Positions 22,901-36,900 of a DNA stretch of 64,000 nucleotides are shown in pieces (within the stretch, counting starts at the first letter, position 1; the number at the start of each line of letters is the position of its first letter). This DNA is from Rusavskia elegans (taxonomy: Eukaryota > Ascomycota > Lecanoromycetes > Teloschistales > Teloschistaceae), in the NCBI GenBank assembly GCA_011316305.1, contig SAUG01000122.1:121218-185217 (forward strand), in the 5' to 3' direction. A model generated the notes under the pieces. It saw nothing but the letters and a program-made list of their open reading frames with translations. It did not search any database and had not been told where the DNA came from. Both the position numbers and the translations under genes were made by a program.

Positions 22901-25311
22901 AAATTTATTCTAATATTTATTTATATACCCTGAATATCTTTTTATATTTTCCTTCTATTTATCGGTATCCTAGTTTTAATAAAGGCTAAACTTTATTATA
23001 GAATTAAAAATATCTATAAAATTATATATTAGTTTTCTTTTACTTTTAATATAAAAATAAAATTTAGTAAATTTAGTAAAAGTCTTCTTATAAACTATTA
23101 GTACTATTACTTTTTAAAAATAGTTCGAAATTTTTATAATTTCCTATATTTTAATAAAATAATTATAAAGTATATAATAAAATTAATACGCTAGATAAAT
23201 TCTAATATCTATAATTCGCGGAACTATTAAAGTAATTTTATAGAACGGCTATAATATACTATTTATAAAAAAAAAGATTACTATTTATCTATATTAAAAG
23301 TAATCCTTTATATTTATAGATTTCGCGAATTTTTTTTAAAGAATTAATTAATAGTTTAGCGAAGTAGATATACTCTATAAATTATAAAATAAATCGAATT
23401 CTATTAAATATAAATATTTTAAATAAGGTTCCTAATATAGGAATTAAAGTCGGCTCTATTCTAAAGTTCTTTAAAATAAAGTTTATATTAAAGAGAAATA
23501 CCGGAATAGATAATAATAGTATAAATCTAAAAATACTATTAATATAAAAATTATTTAATTTATATTATCTATATATATTACCTTTTTTATAATATTTAAT
23601 AGGCCGGTACTAATAGCCGTAATTTATTTATTATCTAGCTAATAGATAAAACTATTATCTAATATTAATAATCTAATAGTTTTAATAAAGTTTTAGACTA
23701 CTAGATTAATTATATAAACTAGGTAAAATAGCGAGTTTTATAGTCGATCCTATTAATTATTAAATTAACTAAAAGTTTTTTTAAACTTTTCTTTTAATAT
23801 TAAATTAGAGCTAGTATTATCGGTAATAATATCTAAAAGCTGCTATTTAAGCTAGAAAAACTCTAAAAGTATTAATAGCTCTAAATATTATAAACAGCCG
23901 GAATAATTTATAAATAGAAATATAAATCTAAATAGATATTTTTAAAATTAAAACTACGTATTAATCTAGTATATAAATATTCCTAAAAACGCGATTTTCT
24001 ATAGATTTAACTAGGTATCTAATATAAATAAAATATATCCTATAATTTTTAAATTAGATTTAATTCTATTACGGATAGTTTTAAAATTATTAAAAATTAT
24101 TATTAAAAGTTATATATACTTAAATAGCTATATATCTAGATAAAATATTTATAGTAGTTTTCTAAAATTTATATTTTTAATAGTCCGGACTAGTAGATTT
24201 AAATCTAAAAAAGTTTTATATAAATATTTATTTTAGGCGTTTTAATTAAAAATAGAATCTAGCTTAATATAGCTTTTCTTCTATTATTAAATAAATAAAC
24301 TTTCTATTATCTTTTTATATTACTATTTACTATTTATATATATAAGTATTATTTTAATAATAGACTAGAAATTATATTATTTAGATCTATAGTAACTATT
24401 AATCGAAAGATATTTCTTTATAATAGATATATTTAAAGAACTAGAGGCTATAAAATAATTAAAAATCTTAAAATAGTATTTATATATAATTTTAGGTAGA
24501 TTATTTATTATTAAAGCTATCTAGTAGAATTTATTCTACTAAAACGACTATTTTTATATTAAAACCTTTTTTATTTATAGAAAATCGGCTATTTTCTTTT
24601 AAATCCTATTTTTAATATCTATAGTAATAGGAATACTAGACTATTATTATTAGAAATCTAAATAGTAATTTATATCTTATTAAATAAATTTATTATTATC
24701 TTAAAATACTAGTTCTAGATAGTCGGTTCGAATTTTATCTACTATATTTTTAATAATCTATTATTACTTTCTATATAAATAATTAAATTTAGCCGGGATT
24801 CTGGTTATAAATCGATTTAGAAATAAGTTTATAGATTAACTAGAATAGATATTACTTAACAGGAATCTAATAGAAAAGTCTTTATTAACTATATCAGTCT
24901 AGAAAATAAAAAGGCGAGGATCGATATTTATATTAGATATTATATATTATATTTCTATAATAATAATTTAGAAGAGTAATATAGATATATAGATACTAAA
25001 TAATAATATAAATAGTATTAACTATTTAATAGATAATAAGTCTTTAGTATAATATTAGAAAAAAATAGGATTTATAGATAATATAATATAAGAAAAAAAT
25101 TATACTTTAATACTAGAATTATATTTTTATTTATACTTTTAGTATTTTAGTAAATTAAACCCGGGTATTTAATTCCGACCCGGGTTCGAATCGGGTCGAA
25201 CTATAGAAAAACTCGATCCGATTTAAATTAGATTAGATTTAACTATAATCCGACTTAGATCGGGTCGGATTAGCTAACCTAGGTTCGAAAGTCGACCCGA
25301 CGACCAATCTA
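19947..25311 (-). mobile_element. hAT DNA transposon, copy A (5,365 bp)
   Basis: The left end TAGACTGGCC and the right end CCAATCTA are imperfect inverted repeats rich in CCGACCCG-like motifs. They are flanked by 8-bp target duplications ATCGATTA (19,939-19,946) and ATTAATTA (25,312-25,319), which differ only by transitions. The interior is the reverse complement of copy B, where hAT transposase motifs are readable, so the transposase runs on the minus strand here. The plus strand at about 21,400-22,250 reads as a Lys/Asp/Asn-rich frame ending in a hexamer repeat and may be a second open frame. Dead: stop codons throughout. Confidence 0.85.
22144..22206. repeat. ATAAAA hexamer microsatellite inside hAT copy A
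   Basis: About ten copies of a 6-bp unit. The matching place in copy B (about 34,945-34,985, complementary strand) and copy C (about 59,040-59,090) is shorter or interrupted, so the array has changed length since the copies diverged. Confidence 0.8.
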
Positions 25312-26020
25312 ATTAATTAAATCGATTTTTATATAGATTTTTATAGAAATTATATAGAGAGTTTATTTTAAGGATTATTTCGGCCTAGCCGTTTCTTATC
25401 GAAGTAAATTAAATTAATTAATAAAGTTAAATAGATTACGGTTTTTCTCTATATTTTAGTTTAGATCTAGCTACTTTAAAAGTCTTTAATTCGAGTTTTC
25501 GATAAAATATTTAAATATTAAAATAATTACGTATTCTGATCGAATTAGCGCCTCTAGCGTTAAATTCGTAAAAGATTTAAATCAAAATCCGAATGACTAA
25601 TCGCATATATATAAAAGACTTTTTTAAAACTAACGTTATCAAATTTAAAGTCTATTAGATATAAAAGATTTAAATAAAAAAACTAATCGATATAATAGTA
25701 AAAAAAATATAATATCGATTTTTACTATATAGATATTTAAATATAAATACGACAGTTAAAACAATCTATTTAAATTTAAAATTTATTTTAATATTAGAAG
25801 TAATTTATTAAATACCACGGTAGATATATATATAATATTATTTACTATATAGATTTTCGATTACTAATACTAATAGTAATAGTTATATTATTCGATTTTA
25901 AAATAAATTAATTTAACGTCGTTAAACCTTTTATTAAAAGCGAAATTATTAAATCGACGTATATTAAAGCTCTTTATAGATAGAAAAGATCTAAACTAAT
26001 TTTTCTATAATATATTCGAA
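25312..26020. other. Unclassified AT-rich DNA
   Basis: About 0.7 kb of RIP-mutated sequence between a hAT element and a hAT-type MITE. I recognise no motif; probably an older element split by the insertions. Confidence 0.4.
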
Positions 26021-26421
26021 TAGACTAATTATTTCGATAAAGGTTTTCGTCGGTTTTTCGAGAATCCGACTCGACTTTTAGCGAGTCGATTTAATTCGAT
26101 CCGAGTTTTTAGCGGTTCGGATAACTCGATCCGACTCGCTAAAATATTAAAACAAATATTATAATAAAATAATGTATTTTATTTATCTAAAAGATTTATA
26201 ATTAGTATATTTTATTTATTATTTATTTATCTATTTTTAATATACTTTTTATCTTTAATATATATATATATTATATAGATTAAATAATATTTTCGGATTT
26301 AATTAGATTATAAATTAGAAATCGAAAATATATCGATTCGGTATCTAAAAATATCGAAATCGATTTAGATCGGATCGATTCTATTAATCCGAATTTAAAA
26401 TCCGATCCGACGGCCTATTTA
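26021..26421. mobile_element. hAT-type MITE (401 bp) with 8-bp target duplication
   Basis: Begins TAGACTAATTATTTCG and ends GGCCTATTTA, degraded forms of the TAGACTGGCC-type ends. Flanks are TATTCGAA (26,013-26,020) and TATTCGAG (26,422-26,429), an 8-bp duplication with one G/A change. The interior has GC-richer subterminal CGACTCG/GATCCGA motifs shared with the large hAT copies and no coding remnant. Confidence 0.75.
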
Positions 26422-26766
26422 TATTCGAGTACTATACGGGTTTAAATAATTACCTACTTTATAATATCGTTATCTTTCGGAAAGTTTTATCGAAATAAAT
26501 TTCTAGATCGTTTTCGATATCGAATATCTATTTAACTATTAATATATATTATTTCTTTGTTTTTTTAATATTATTACTATTAAATAATATATAATAGAAT
26601 GTCTCGTCGATTTTATATATTATAGAATTCCTATATTAATAAAATTATAAAGAAAAATTTTATCGATTTTTCTAATAATATATCTAAAATACCGCTAGTT
26701 GATATAAAATTTTTATAAACAAATTCTAATAAAATAAAATTATTATAATACTAATTTAGTAATAAA

Positions 26767-27234
26767 TAAACTGGTTATCGAATCGGATTTCGAATTCGGA
26801 TTAAAGAAATCGAATAAATTCGAATCGGTTCCGACTTTTCTAGATACCGAACTAATAGGTTTTCGTTTTTTAATTTATAATCCGACCAAAATAAAATAAT
26901 TTATAAAATCTATATAACTCGTATTATTCTAGTATAAAAATTATACGAATAATTTTAAAAAATTCTAATTATTTAACTACGCTAGCTAGAAAGATATTAG
27001 TTAGATTGAATATATCATCTAAATATCTTACCTTTATATATAACTCATTATCTAATTTTTTTTTTATAATATTATACTATATATAGAAGGTTAAACGGAT
27101 CGGATCGGATCATAATCGAATCGGATCGGATTATCTAAACCGTTAAAAACTTAGGTCGGATTAAATCGACTCGTTAAAAATCGAATCGGATTTTCGAAAT
27201 ATCGACGGAAACCCGTACCGAAATAGCCAGTCTA
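26767..27234. mobile_element. hAT-type MITE, about 470 bp
   Basis: The left end TAAACTGGTTATCGAATCGG and right end ATAGCCAGTCTA are family ends, with subterminal GGATCGGATC motifs near the right. The flanking octamers do not match, so it may be a composite of two insertions. Confidence 0.55.
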
Positions 27235-28440
27235 TATATAATACGAAGATCGAAGGTAATAGATACGAATACAATTTTTATTATTTCGTTAAATATATTA
27301 TTCGCCGATAATCCGAATATTTACTAAAGTTTCTAAAAGTACTATTTTAAATAATTCAATAGATTTATTAATCAGAAAATATTTGAAAAGATACGATTAT
27401 ATTGAATTTTATCGAAGTTAAATTACTCGTTTCTTCTAAAATAAAAAAGAAAATTATCTAATAGAATAGATTTATCGAATATTTTTTATTAAATTTAAAA
27501 CGGAAATATAAATTAAATATCTAAATAGTTAATATTTATTGTAAAACTATTTGAAAGATTTTAATATATCTATAAGATATTATATTTATTAAAATCTCTA
27601 TAATCTTAAAATATAACAGTTAATCCATTAAATATTAGATAATAATAAATTGGTTATAATTACTAGAATAGTATATAGCGATAACTAATAAATTAAATAC
27701 GAACTACAAAGACGTCGAATTCGAAGTCTATATAGATAATAATATCCTTTTCTTTTCAGTATTTTTATTTATTAAAACTACTAAGAAAATTTTCTTTTTA
27801 GTAATTTTATTTTCTAAAACTACTGAGATAATTCTTTTTAGTATTTTTATTTACTAAAACTACTAAAGCAATCATTTTTAATATTTCTATTTATTAAAAC
27901 TATTGAAATATTTACTAGTATTAATACTAAAACTAATATATATATTTTTATCTATCGAAATATAATAGAAGTTCCAGTACTATATTAAATACTATCGCAA
28001 TTCCGAAAATACGCTATTTGAATTTATAACTATATAAAAATAAATTATATCTATTAAAATATTAATATATAATTTTTTTTAAAATTTTATTATATATATA
28101 TTTATCGTTATTTCTTTTACTAGAAAGTTTGGAATAGAAATATTAATATTAAATATACTGCGTCCGTAGCGGTTTTAATAAACGATTTTACGAAAGTTTT
28201 TTCTATATTATATTATAAAGAACTTATTAAACTTTTAAAGTTTTCGAATATTTATCCAATTGAAAGTTAAATTATATTTTCAGTTCTAGTAATTCTAGTA
28301 CCGCTAGCGTCTATAACTCGATTAATACTAGTTCGATCCGTATAGAAAATAATATTTCTAACGATATAAACAATTATTTAATAGTATTAAATTTATAATA
28401 TATATTATAGTAATATTAAAAAAATATTTAATTAATTTAG
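27235..28440. other. Unclassified AT-rich DNA around the minisatellite
   Basis: RIP-mutated, with short stretches retaining CG (about 27,240-27,330 and 28,280-28,350). Frames are closed by many stops. Its family could not be read by eye. Confidence 0.4.
27752..27920. repeat. Minisatellite, four units of about 41 bp
   Basis: Four consecutive units share the pattern TTTTTAGTATTTTTATTTAC followed by TAAAACTACTAA and a variable tail. Units differ mainly by transitions and small indels. It lies inside unclassified AT-rich DNA (27,235-28,440). Confidence 0.75.
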
Positions 28441-28765
28441 TTAATTTGATTTTGATTTTAATACTCGGTAAACCAGTGGTTCGGTAAATAAATCAAGCGT
28501 TATTATATTGATATCGAATATACGATAATAGAATTTATATACTAGTTTAATTAATATTAATATTCATTTTTTAGAATTTTTATTTAAATTTATTTAGTAA
28601 TATAATATATTTTTCCACCGATAATATAATTAATATAGAGTTTATATAGATAAATATATTTTGTAGTTATCGTTTCTTTTTTTTTACCAGTAATACAAGT
28701 TCTATAATACCTTTCGTAAATACTACGACTTTTTAAAACCTTTTACGTACGTATATATAAACTGG
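28441..28765 (+). mobile_element. X-family repeat, copy X1 (5' part only)
   Basis: Shares the X-family left end: ACTCGGTAAACCAGTGGTTCG, then the TATATTGATATCGAATATACGA-like stretch (reported in pieces), up to about 325 bp. It is cut at 28,765 by a hAT-type end and the rest of X is not found nearby. Confidence 0.65.
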
Positions 28766-28890
28766 CCGTTAGATCGGGTTTTAATTCCGGATTAGAAAAA
28801 CTAATTTGATTCGAGTCGGTTCCGACTTTTCTAGATACCGAATCGATAGATTTTCGGTTTTTAGTTTATAATCCGATCCGATTTAAAAGC
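28766..28890. mobile_element. hAT-type terminal fragment
   Basis: TAAACTGGCCGTTAGATCGG followed by the subterminal TCGGTTCCGACTTTTCTAGA block seen in other family members. A partner right end was not found, so it is a truncated copy. Confidence 0.5.
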
Positions 28891-29384
28891 ATCGTTAAAT
28901 TTAAATAAATGATATAAATATAGTTAAAATTTATATATACCTTAGAGGCAAATAGCTGTTTCTAAACAAGATATTAATAACTAATCAATATCTAGTTGGT
29001 TAAAATCTCGTCGTTTTCGAAAACTCCTCGAAGATATTCCTTTAGTAATTAGTTTAAACGAATTAAAAATTGGCTTGCTGTATTACGTAATCAGAAGTTA
29101 TATATAAACTTCGAGTTTAGTTAAAACTAGGCTTTTTTAGTAATTAGAGGTCTACTAGTAATTAATTGATCTATAGATTACTCGTTAATAATAAATTAAA
29201 TTTCTAATATCGGTCTAATATCTAGTTAACAGTAAATTTTTCTATTAACTTTAATAATGAAATAGGTCTAAAAATAAACGAATCTATAGATTACGTAATT
29301 ATCTAGTCTAAAACGTTAATTCTAGTACTTTTGGTACTCTATAGAAGGCGTAAAAATCGGATAAAAATTTCTAAAAAAGAGATT

Positions 29385-29460
29385 TTCGCGGGATTCGAAT
29401 ACTGAACTATTTAGTAGTCAGAATTAGTAATTAGAATTTTACTAGATAAGATTCAAAGAG
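29385..29460 (-). pseudogene. Possible tRNA-like or SINE head (minus strand)
   Basis: The minus strand reads TATTCGAATCCCGC, a good B box, preceded by a CTGACTACTAAATAG stretch resembling an anticodon arm and an upstream TAGTAAAATT that could be a worn A box. The cloverleaf does not close convincingly. Confidence 0.25.
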
Positions 29461-29560
29461 TAACGTGGTATGGAATTGATCTATCTATCTAATCTATACT
29501 AATACTACTAATATATTAATTAAATATAAATTAAATAATTAAATACGATTTTTTAAAAAG

Positions 29561-29648
29561 TTAATATTCGAATTTCTAGTTAATATTCGAATATCTAGTT
29601 AATTTGAACTTCTAGTTAATTTGAACTTTTAGTTAATTTCAACTTCGA
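29561..29648. repeat. Short tandem repeat, five units of 17-19 bp
   Basis: Five successive units begin TTAAT and end CTAG or similar, of the type TTAATATTCGAATTTCTAG and TTAATTTGAACTTCTAG. Confidence 0.75.
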
Positions 29649-29974
29649 TTTTTTTCCTAATTAATATCGAATAGATTTCTAATTAACTTGTTATTTTAAC
29701 TGATTAGCTATTAATTTACTATTAATAGAAAGTTTAAATAAATTTATTATTGAATAACACGGCTATTTTTTATAAAACTTCTAGTAAAATCGAACTATCG
29801 ATTAATTTTAAATCGATACAATATTTTTATTAACTAGATTTTAATTTTTAGTACATTTCAAATCAATTTTACGTTTTAGATAATTCTATATCGATCTTTT
29901 GTTCAAGAACGGATACTTGTCTCTAAAGTAACTAATTTTTCTTGAAAAACTTTTATCAAAAATTATATTAAATT

Positions 29975-30900
29975 TCTAATGAATATATATATATATATTT
30001 TATTAACGTTATATACGGCACCGAATATTATATTTTATATATAAAGAAATTTTTACAGCTAAAAATACAAAGCAGTTCGTCAGATAAAATTTACAGCGTT
30101 AATTATATTAACTATTTTCTTTTTCATTCGATTACGAATCTTCTACTATATTTCAATACTATATATTTTTTCTTCGACGTAATAAATAATTATAAATATC
30201 TAAGATTTTCGTTATATTATTCTATTATATAATAAAGTTATTATAAATAATTATCGCTTCGGCTATATTTATTATATAACCTATATCTAATTATACTATT
30301 AAACTATTCAAAGACTCTTTAATCTATATAGCTTTAAAAATATCGCTAGTTATAGAATCGCTAGCTAGTACGCTAGCTACTATAGCTAGAAACTTTACCC
30401 GGTCGATTAAATTAAAAGGAAATAAAAAGGTCGAAAAACGTATTTTAAAAGTAGTAAAAAAAATTTTTTATTAAAATTAAAATACATTACTATAGCTATA
30501 ACGATATAGTTAACGTCGTCGAAAGTAGATATAGTTATTACGAATATACTATCGTTTTGTTTAGCTACGGTATAGCTATTACGAAAATATATAAAATACG
30601 TATTTAAAAGATTTTAGATATTATAAAGCTTGTATTACTAGTAAATAAAGAAAAAGCGATAACTGCGAGGTATATTTATCTATAAAAATTCCAATATTAA
30701 ATCATCCGTGGAAAAATACGTTATATTACTAAATAAATTTATATTAAAATTCTAAAAAACTGTTATTAATATTAATTGAATTAAAGTATAAATTCTACTA
30801 TCGTATATTCGATACTAGTATAATAAAGTTTAATTTATTTATTGAACCATTATTTTACCGAATATTAAAACCAATACAAATTAACTAAAAATAAAATTAA
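29975..30900 (-). mobile_element. X-family repeat, copy X2 (inverted)
   Basis: Reverse complement of the X consensus over about 0.9 kb: it ends near 30,890 with the complement of the TTCGGTAAACC left end and holds the complement of the conserved ORF at about 30,370-30,560. It faces X3 head-on across only about 40 bp. Confidence 0.7.
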
Positions 30901-30934
30901 TAAATTAATTAACAATAAATTAGCTACGTTAGAT

Positions 30935-33900
30935 ATTTAGTTAATTTATTTTAGGTTTAGTGCTCGGTAAACCAATGGTTCGATAAATAAATTAAACGTT
31001 AGTATATCGGTATTAAATATACGATAGTAGAATTTATATCCTAGTTTAATTAACGTAAATAACGGTTTTATAAAATTTTAGTTTAAATTTATTTAGTAAT
31101 ATAATATATCCTTCTAACGATAATTTAACTAACGTAAATATTTTTATAGATAAATATACCTCGCAGTTATTACTTTTTCTATTTCTTTTTTTACTAGTAA
31201 TATAAACTCTTTATAAATACTACGATTTACTAAAAGCTTTTACGATAATATATACTCCCGTATTAGCTATAGCTATAAACTAAGCTAGACGATAGTATAT
31301 CTATAATAACTATAACTACTCGCGCAGTCGTCGACTACTTTATTATAGCTAGAGTAATCTATTTCGACATCTATAAAGATTTCTTTTTTACCGCCTTTAA
31401 AACGCGCTATCCGATCTTTCTACTCTCCTTTAATCTAATCGACCGGGTAAAGCTTCTAGCTATAATAGCTAACGTATTATCTAATAGTTATTTTAAAATT
31501 AAATAGATTAAAGAATATTTTAATAATTTAGCGGAGCGTTTAGGTACGGGTTATATAATAAATATAGTTAAAGCGACGAATATAGATAATTACTTCGTAG
31601 TATAGTAAATAGATATAACGGAAATATTGGAAGCTGATAGTTATATATAACGTCGAAAAAAGAATATATAGTATTTAAATATAATAGAAGATTTATAATC
31701 GCGAATAAAAAAGAAAATAGTTAAATAAAAGTAATTAACTACGCTATAAATCTTTTTTGTCTGACGAATATATCTTTAGCTGTAAAAATTTCTTTATACG
31801 TAAATATTATAATTAGACTGGCCGTCGGATCGGGTTTTAAATCTAGGTTAACTAATCCGACTCGACCTAAATCGGATTATAGTTAAATCTAATTTAATCC
31901 GAACCGGATCGGGTTTTTTTATAATTCGACCCGATTTAAACCCGGATTAGGATTAGGTACCCGAATTTAATCTATTAAAATATTAAAATCGCGAATAAAA
32001 ATATAATTCTAGTATTAAAGTATAATTTTTTTCCTATATTATACTACCTATAAATTCTATTTTTTTCTAATATTATACTAAAGATTTTAGATATTTCTAA
32101 TATTAATATATACTATTTATTATTATTTATTAAATAGTTAATACTATTTATATTATTATTTAGTACCTATATATCTATAATACCCTTCTATATTACTATT
32201 ATAAAAATATAATATAAAATATCTAATATAAATATCGATTTTCGTCTTTTTATTTTCTAGACCGATATAGCTAATAAAGGCCTTTCTACTAGGTTTCCGT
32301 TAAGTAATATCTATCCTAGTTAATCTATAAACTAGCTTCTAAACCGATCTATAACCGGAACTCTAGCTAAATTTAATTATTTATATAAAAAATAATAATA
32401 GATTATTAAAAATATAGTAAATAAGATTTAAACCGACTATTTAGAACTAGTATTTTAGGATAATAATAAGTTTATTTAATAGAATATAGATTACTATTAA
32501 GATTTCTAATAATAGTAGTCTAGTACTTCTATTACTATAGATATTAAAGATAGAATTTAAAAGAAAATAGCCGATTTTTTATAGGCGAAAAAGGTTTTAA
32601 TATAAAAATAGTTATTCTAGTAGAATAAATTCTATTAGATAACCTTAATAATAGATAGCTTATCTAAAATTATATATAAATACTATTCTAAGGTTTTTAA
32701 CTATTCTATAGTTTCTAGTTCTTTAAATATATCTACTATAAAAAAATATCTTTTAACTAATAATTACTATAGATCTAAATAATATAATTTCTAGTCTATT
32801 ATTAAAATAATACTTATCCGCGTAAATAGTAAATAGTAATATAAAAAGATAATATAAAGCTTATTTATTTAATAATAGAAGAAAAGCTATATTAAATTAG
32901 ATTTTATTTTCGACTAAAACGCCTGGAATATATATCTATATAAGATTTTTTTAGATTTAAATCTACTAGTCCGGACTATCGAAAATACGAATTTTAGAAA
33001 ACTATTATAAATACTTTATCTAGATATATAGCTATTTAAGCGTATATAATTTTTAATAATAATTTTTAATAACTTTAAAACTATCCGCGATAGAATTAAA
33101 TCTAATTTAAAAACTATAGAATATATTTTATCTATATTAGATACCTAGTTAAATTTATAGAAAGTCGTATATTTAGAAGAATTTATATACTAGATTAATA
33201 TATAGTTTTAACTTTAGAAATATCTATTTAAATTTATATTTCTATTTATAAATTATTCCGGCTATTTATAGTACTAAAAGCTATTAATACTTTTAAAGTT
33301 TTTCTAGTTTAAATAGTAACTTTTAGGTATTATTACCGATAATACTAGCTCTAATTTAATATTAAAAAAAGAGTTTAAAAAAGCTTTTAATCGATTTAAT
33401 AGTTAATAGAATTAACTATAAAACTCGCTATTTTACCTAGTTTATATAATTAATCTAATAGCTTAAAACTTTATTAAAGCTATGAAATTATAAATATTAA
33501 ATAATAATTTTATCTATTAGCTAAATAATAAATTAACTATAGCTATTAGTACCGGCCTATTAAATATTATAAAAAAAGGTAATATATATAGATAATATAA
33601 ATTAAATAATTTTTATATTAATAGTTTTTTTAAACTTATACTATTACTATCTATTTCGGTACTTCCTTTTAATATAAATTTTATTTTAAAAATTTTTAGA
33701 ATAGAGCCGATTCTAATTCCTATATTAGAAACCTTATTTAAAATATTTATATTTAATAGAAATCGATTTATTTTATAATTTATAGGATATATCTACTTCG
33801 CTAATCTATTAATAAATTTATTAAAAAGAATTTATAAAATCTATAAATATAAAGAATTACCTTTAATATAAATAATTAGTAATTTCTTTTTTTTATAGAT

Positions 33901-36900
33901 AGTATACTATAGCTATTCTATAAAATTATTTTAATAGTTTTACGAACTATAGGCGTTAGAATTTATTTAATATACCGACTTTATAATACGCTTTATAATT
34001 ATTTTACTAAAATATAGAAAATTATAGAAACTTCGAACTATTATTAAAAGATAATAGTACTAATAGTTTATAAAAAAGCTTTTACTAAATTTACTAAATA
34101 TTATTTTTATATTAAAAATAAAGGAAAACTAATATATAACTTTATAAATATTTTTAATTCTATAATAAAGTTTAGCCTTTATTAAAATTAAAATACTAAT
34201 AAATAGAAAGAAAATATAAAAAAATATTCGAGGTATATAGATAAATATCGAGATAAATTAAAAAAGTATTTTAATAAATACTATAGGGCCTCTATTAATC
34301 TACTAAATTATAGAACCTACTATAGAAAAGAATAGAAAGTAATATATAATAGTAATATATTATAAATATACTAACTAGTTAATAGTCTACTATAATTATT
34401 TTAAATAGTTTTTTTTAATAGTTTTAATATCTTTAAATATCTACTTTTAAAGTTAATCGATACCTTCGCGCTAATATTACCGAAAATAATCTAAACTAGA
34501 TATTTTAGAAAGATAATATTTCGAATTTTCTAAAATTAGTATAAATAGCTTATAATATTCTTTTCTATTTAATATCTTTAGTCGAAATTAAATAGATTTT
34601 TAGTTTTACTAGGAAAGTTTATCGGTAGGATCGAATCTAAATAATTCTATAGTATATAAAATAGATAATAATAATTAAATACTATAATTATACTATATAT
34701 TTAGATTCTAATAAAATATTAGAAAAATTATAGAATATATTTAATCGGATAGAAGTAGAAAATAGTACTATATTTCTAGAAAGAAATCTATTTAAAAAAG
34801 ATTTTAAAAATATATTAGATAGATTAATCTAGTATATTTTTTATTTAGTATTAGTATAGTAATATATATAAATAATATATTATTTCTAGACTATTATTTC
34901 TCGATTTATATAACTATTTAAATAGTTTAATATTCTTTTTTATATCTTTATTTTTATTTTTATTTTTATTTTTATTTTTATCTTTATCCTTATTTTTATT
35001 TTTATCTATATTTTTATCTATATCTTTATCCTTTTCTATATTTTTATTCTAACTATTAAAATTAATACTTTTAACTAAATTTTTATTATTTTTAAACTTA
35101 GTATTATTTTATATAAAAGAGTATATCTCTATTATCTAATCCTTTTTATTAATTTTAACGATATTATTACTATTTTTATCTTTTTTTTTATAAGGAAATT
35201 TAATATATTTATTAGCTATATTCTCGCTATAACTAAATTCTTTAGTAAATACTATTTAGTTTTCTAGAAAGTTTAGAATTTTAGCGGATTAAAGTTTTTA
35301 GAAGCCAGTATAATAAATAATTTATTACTAGATAAAATTAATAATTAGAATTATATATTTTATTAAAATTATTCTATCCGAATTATTAATAGCTATATTA
35401 AATTAGAAAAAATATTAAAAATAATTATTTCTATATTAGATAGCTCTATTTATATTTAATATATTATTTTAATATATTACTTTATTCTATTTCTATTTTA
35501 TTTATTTAATAGTTATCGCCTTTTCTATAACTTCTATAAAAGTTTTAATATATAGATTTTTTTTATAATATAATACTATATATAGATTAGTATTTAGTAT
35601 AGTATATATTACTTTATTATATTACTATAGATTTTTTTCTCGACTCTATAATCTATTTCCTAATTTCTAGCGTTCTATTCTAATAGAGCCCTTATTTCTA
35701 TATCTATACTTTTCTAGAAATCTATTCTTTTAAATTTCTTAAAATATTTATATATTATAATACGGTCTATATTCTATTTTTTATAGAATTTATATTCGGT
35801 ATTAAATTATTCTTTACCGTATTTATAGTTTATAACTAGTTTAGATTATATAGATAGTAATTTTAATTTAGATATAGTAGATAGTATCCTAAATAATATA
35901 GTAGAGTAATATAATTAGTTACTATAAAATTATCTAAAAGCTCTATATATTATAGTAGTAGAATATACTAGAAGTTTATAGAAATATATAGACTCGTTTA
36001 AAATTCTAACCCTCTAGCTATAGTATAGCCGATAATTATTTTTACTTTATTTTTAATCTTTTATTTTTTAATAATTAACTACGATAATAAGATACTAATA
36101 TACTATATACTATACTATATTATATTTTATTTTATTATTAGTTTTTTATTTCTTTTATTTATTATAGTATAATATATAGTATATTTGAATCTAAATAGAA
36201 GTAATATATTAAAGTAATATAATTTATCGTATATTAATACTAAAACTATTTTAAATAAAAAATTAATTTCGACCTATAGAAATATAGCGAAGACTCGAGG
36301 AAATAGAATCGGAAAAAAAAAAAAAAAAAAAAAAAGAAATTTTATAGTATTATAATACTAGTAATATTCTAAAGTAATATATTCTAAATAATTTAGCTAA
36401 TAATCTATTAAAAGAAATATAAATAGAAGTTAGGAACTATTATATTTTAAGAAATCTATAAATACTAGAAAGGCTTTAAACTTTTTATTTCTAAAGTACC
36501 TTTTACTAGACTATATTATAAAATCCTTACCGATATTACTACTATATATATAAATAGGAGAATTAATAGAATATAAAATATAGTATTAGTAGTTCTATAG
36601 AATATAATAGAGGTATATATAGATACTTTTCTAATAAATAAATATATTATTTTATTATATTATTATATATATCCGACTATATTAATTTTTTATAGAATAT
36701 TAACTAGCTATAATCTATACTAAGTATATTACTATTTAGTAGAAAAACGCCTAGTTTATTAAAAAGTTAATATAGAATCTAGAGATATAGCCCGGAATAT
36801 AATAATAGCTAATTAATAATAAATTCTAAAAGATTAAAAGCTTTAGAAAAGAGATATATATCTATAGAATTATTTAGAAAAGGATAATACGATATATATA

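Larger units (their letters stand above)
28891..29974. other. Unclassified, somewhat less AT-rich segment
   Basis: About 1.1 kb with more CA/TG than its surroundings (for example around 29,050-29,120), so possibly younger or less RIP-exposed. It includes a tandem repeat and a possible tRNA-like B box, listed separately. No protein motif recognised. Confidence 0.4.

Noticed and set aside
27752..29648. CRISPR-like array
   Set aside because: The repeats are contiguous degenerate tandem units without spacers, and the genome is eukaryotic.
29975..31813. X2 and X3 as arms of one large inverted-repeat transposon
   Set aside because: X3 has its own 11-bp duplication, and X copies occur alone elsewhere in both directions, so two independent insertions explain the arrangement.
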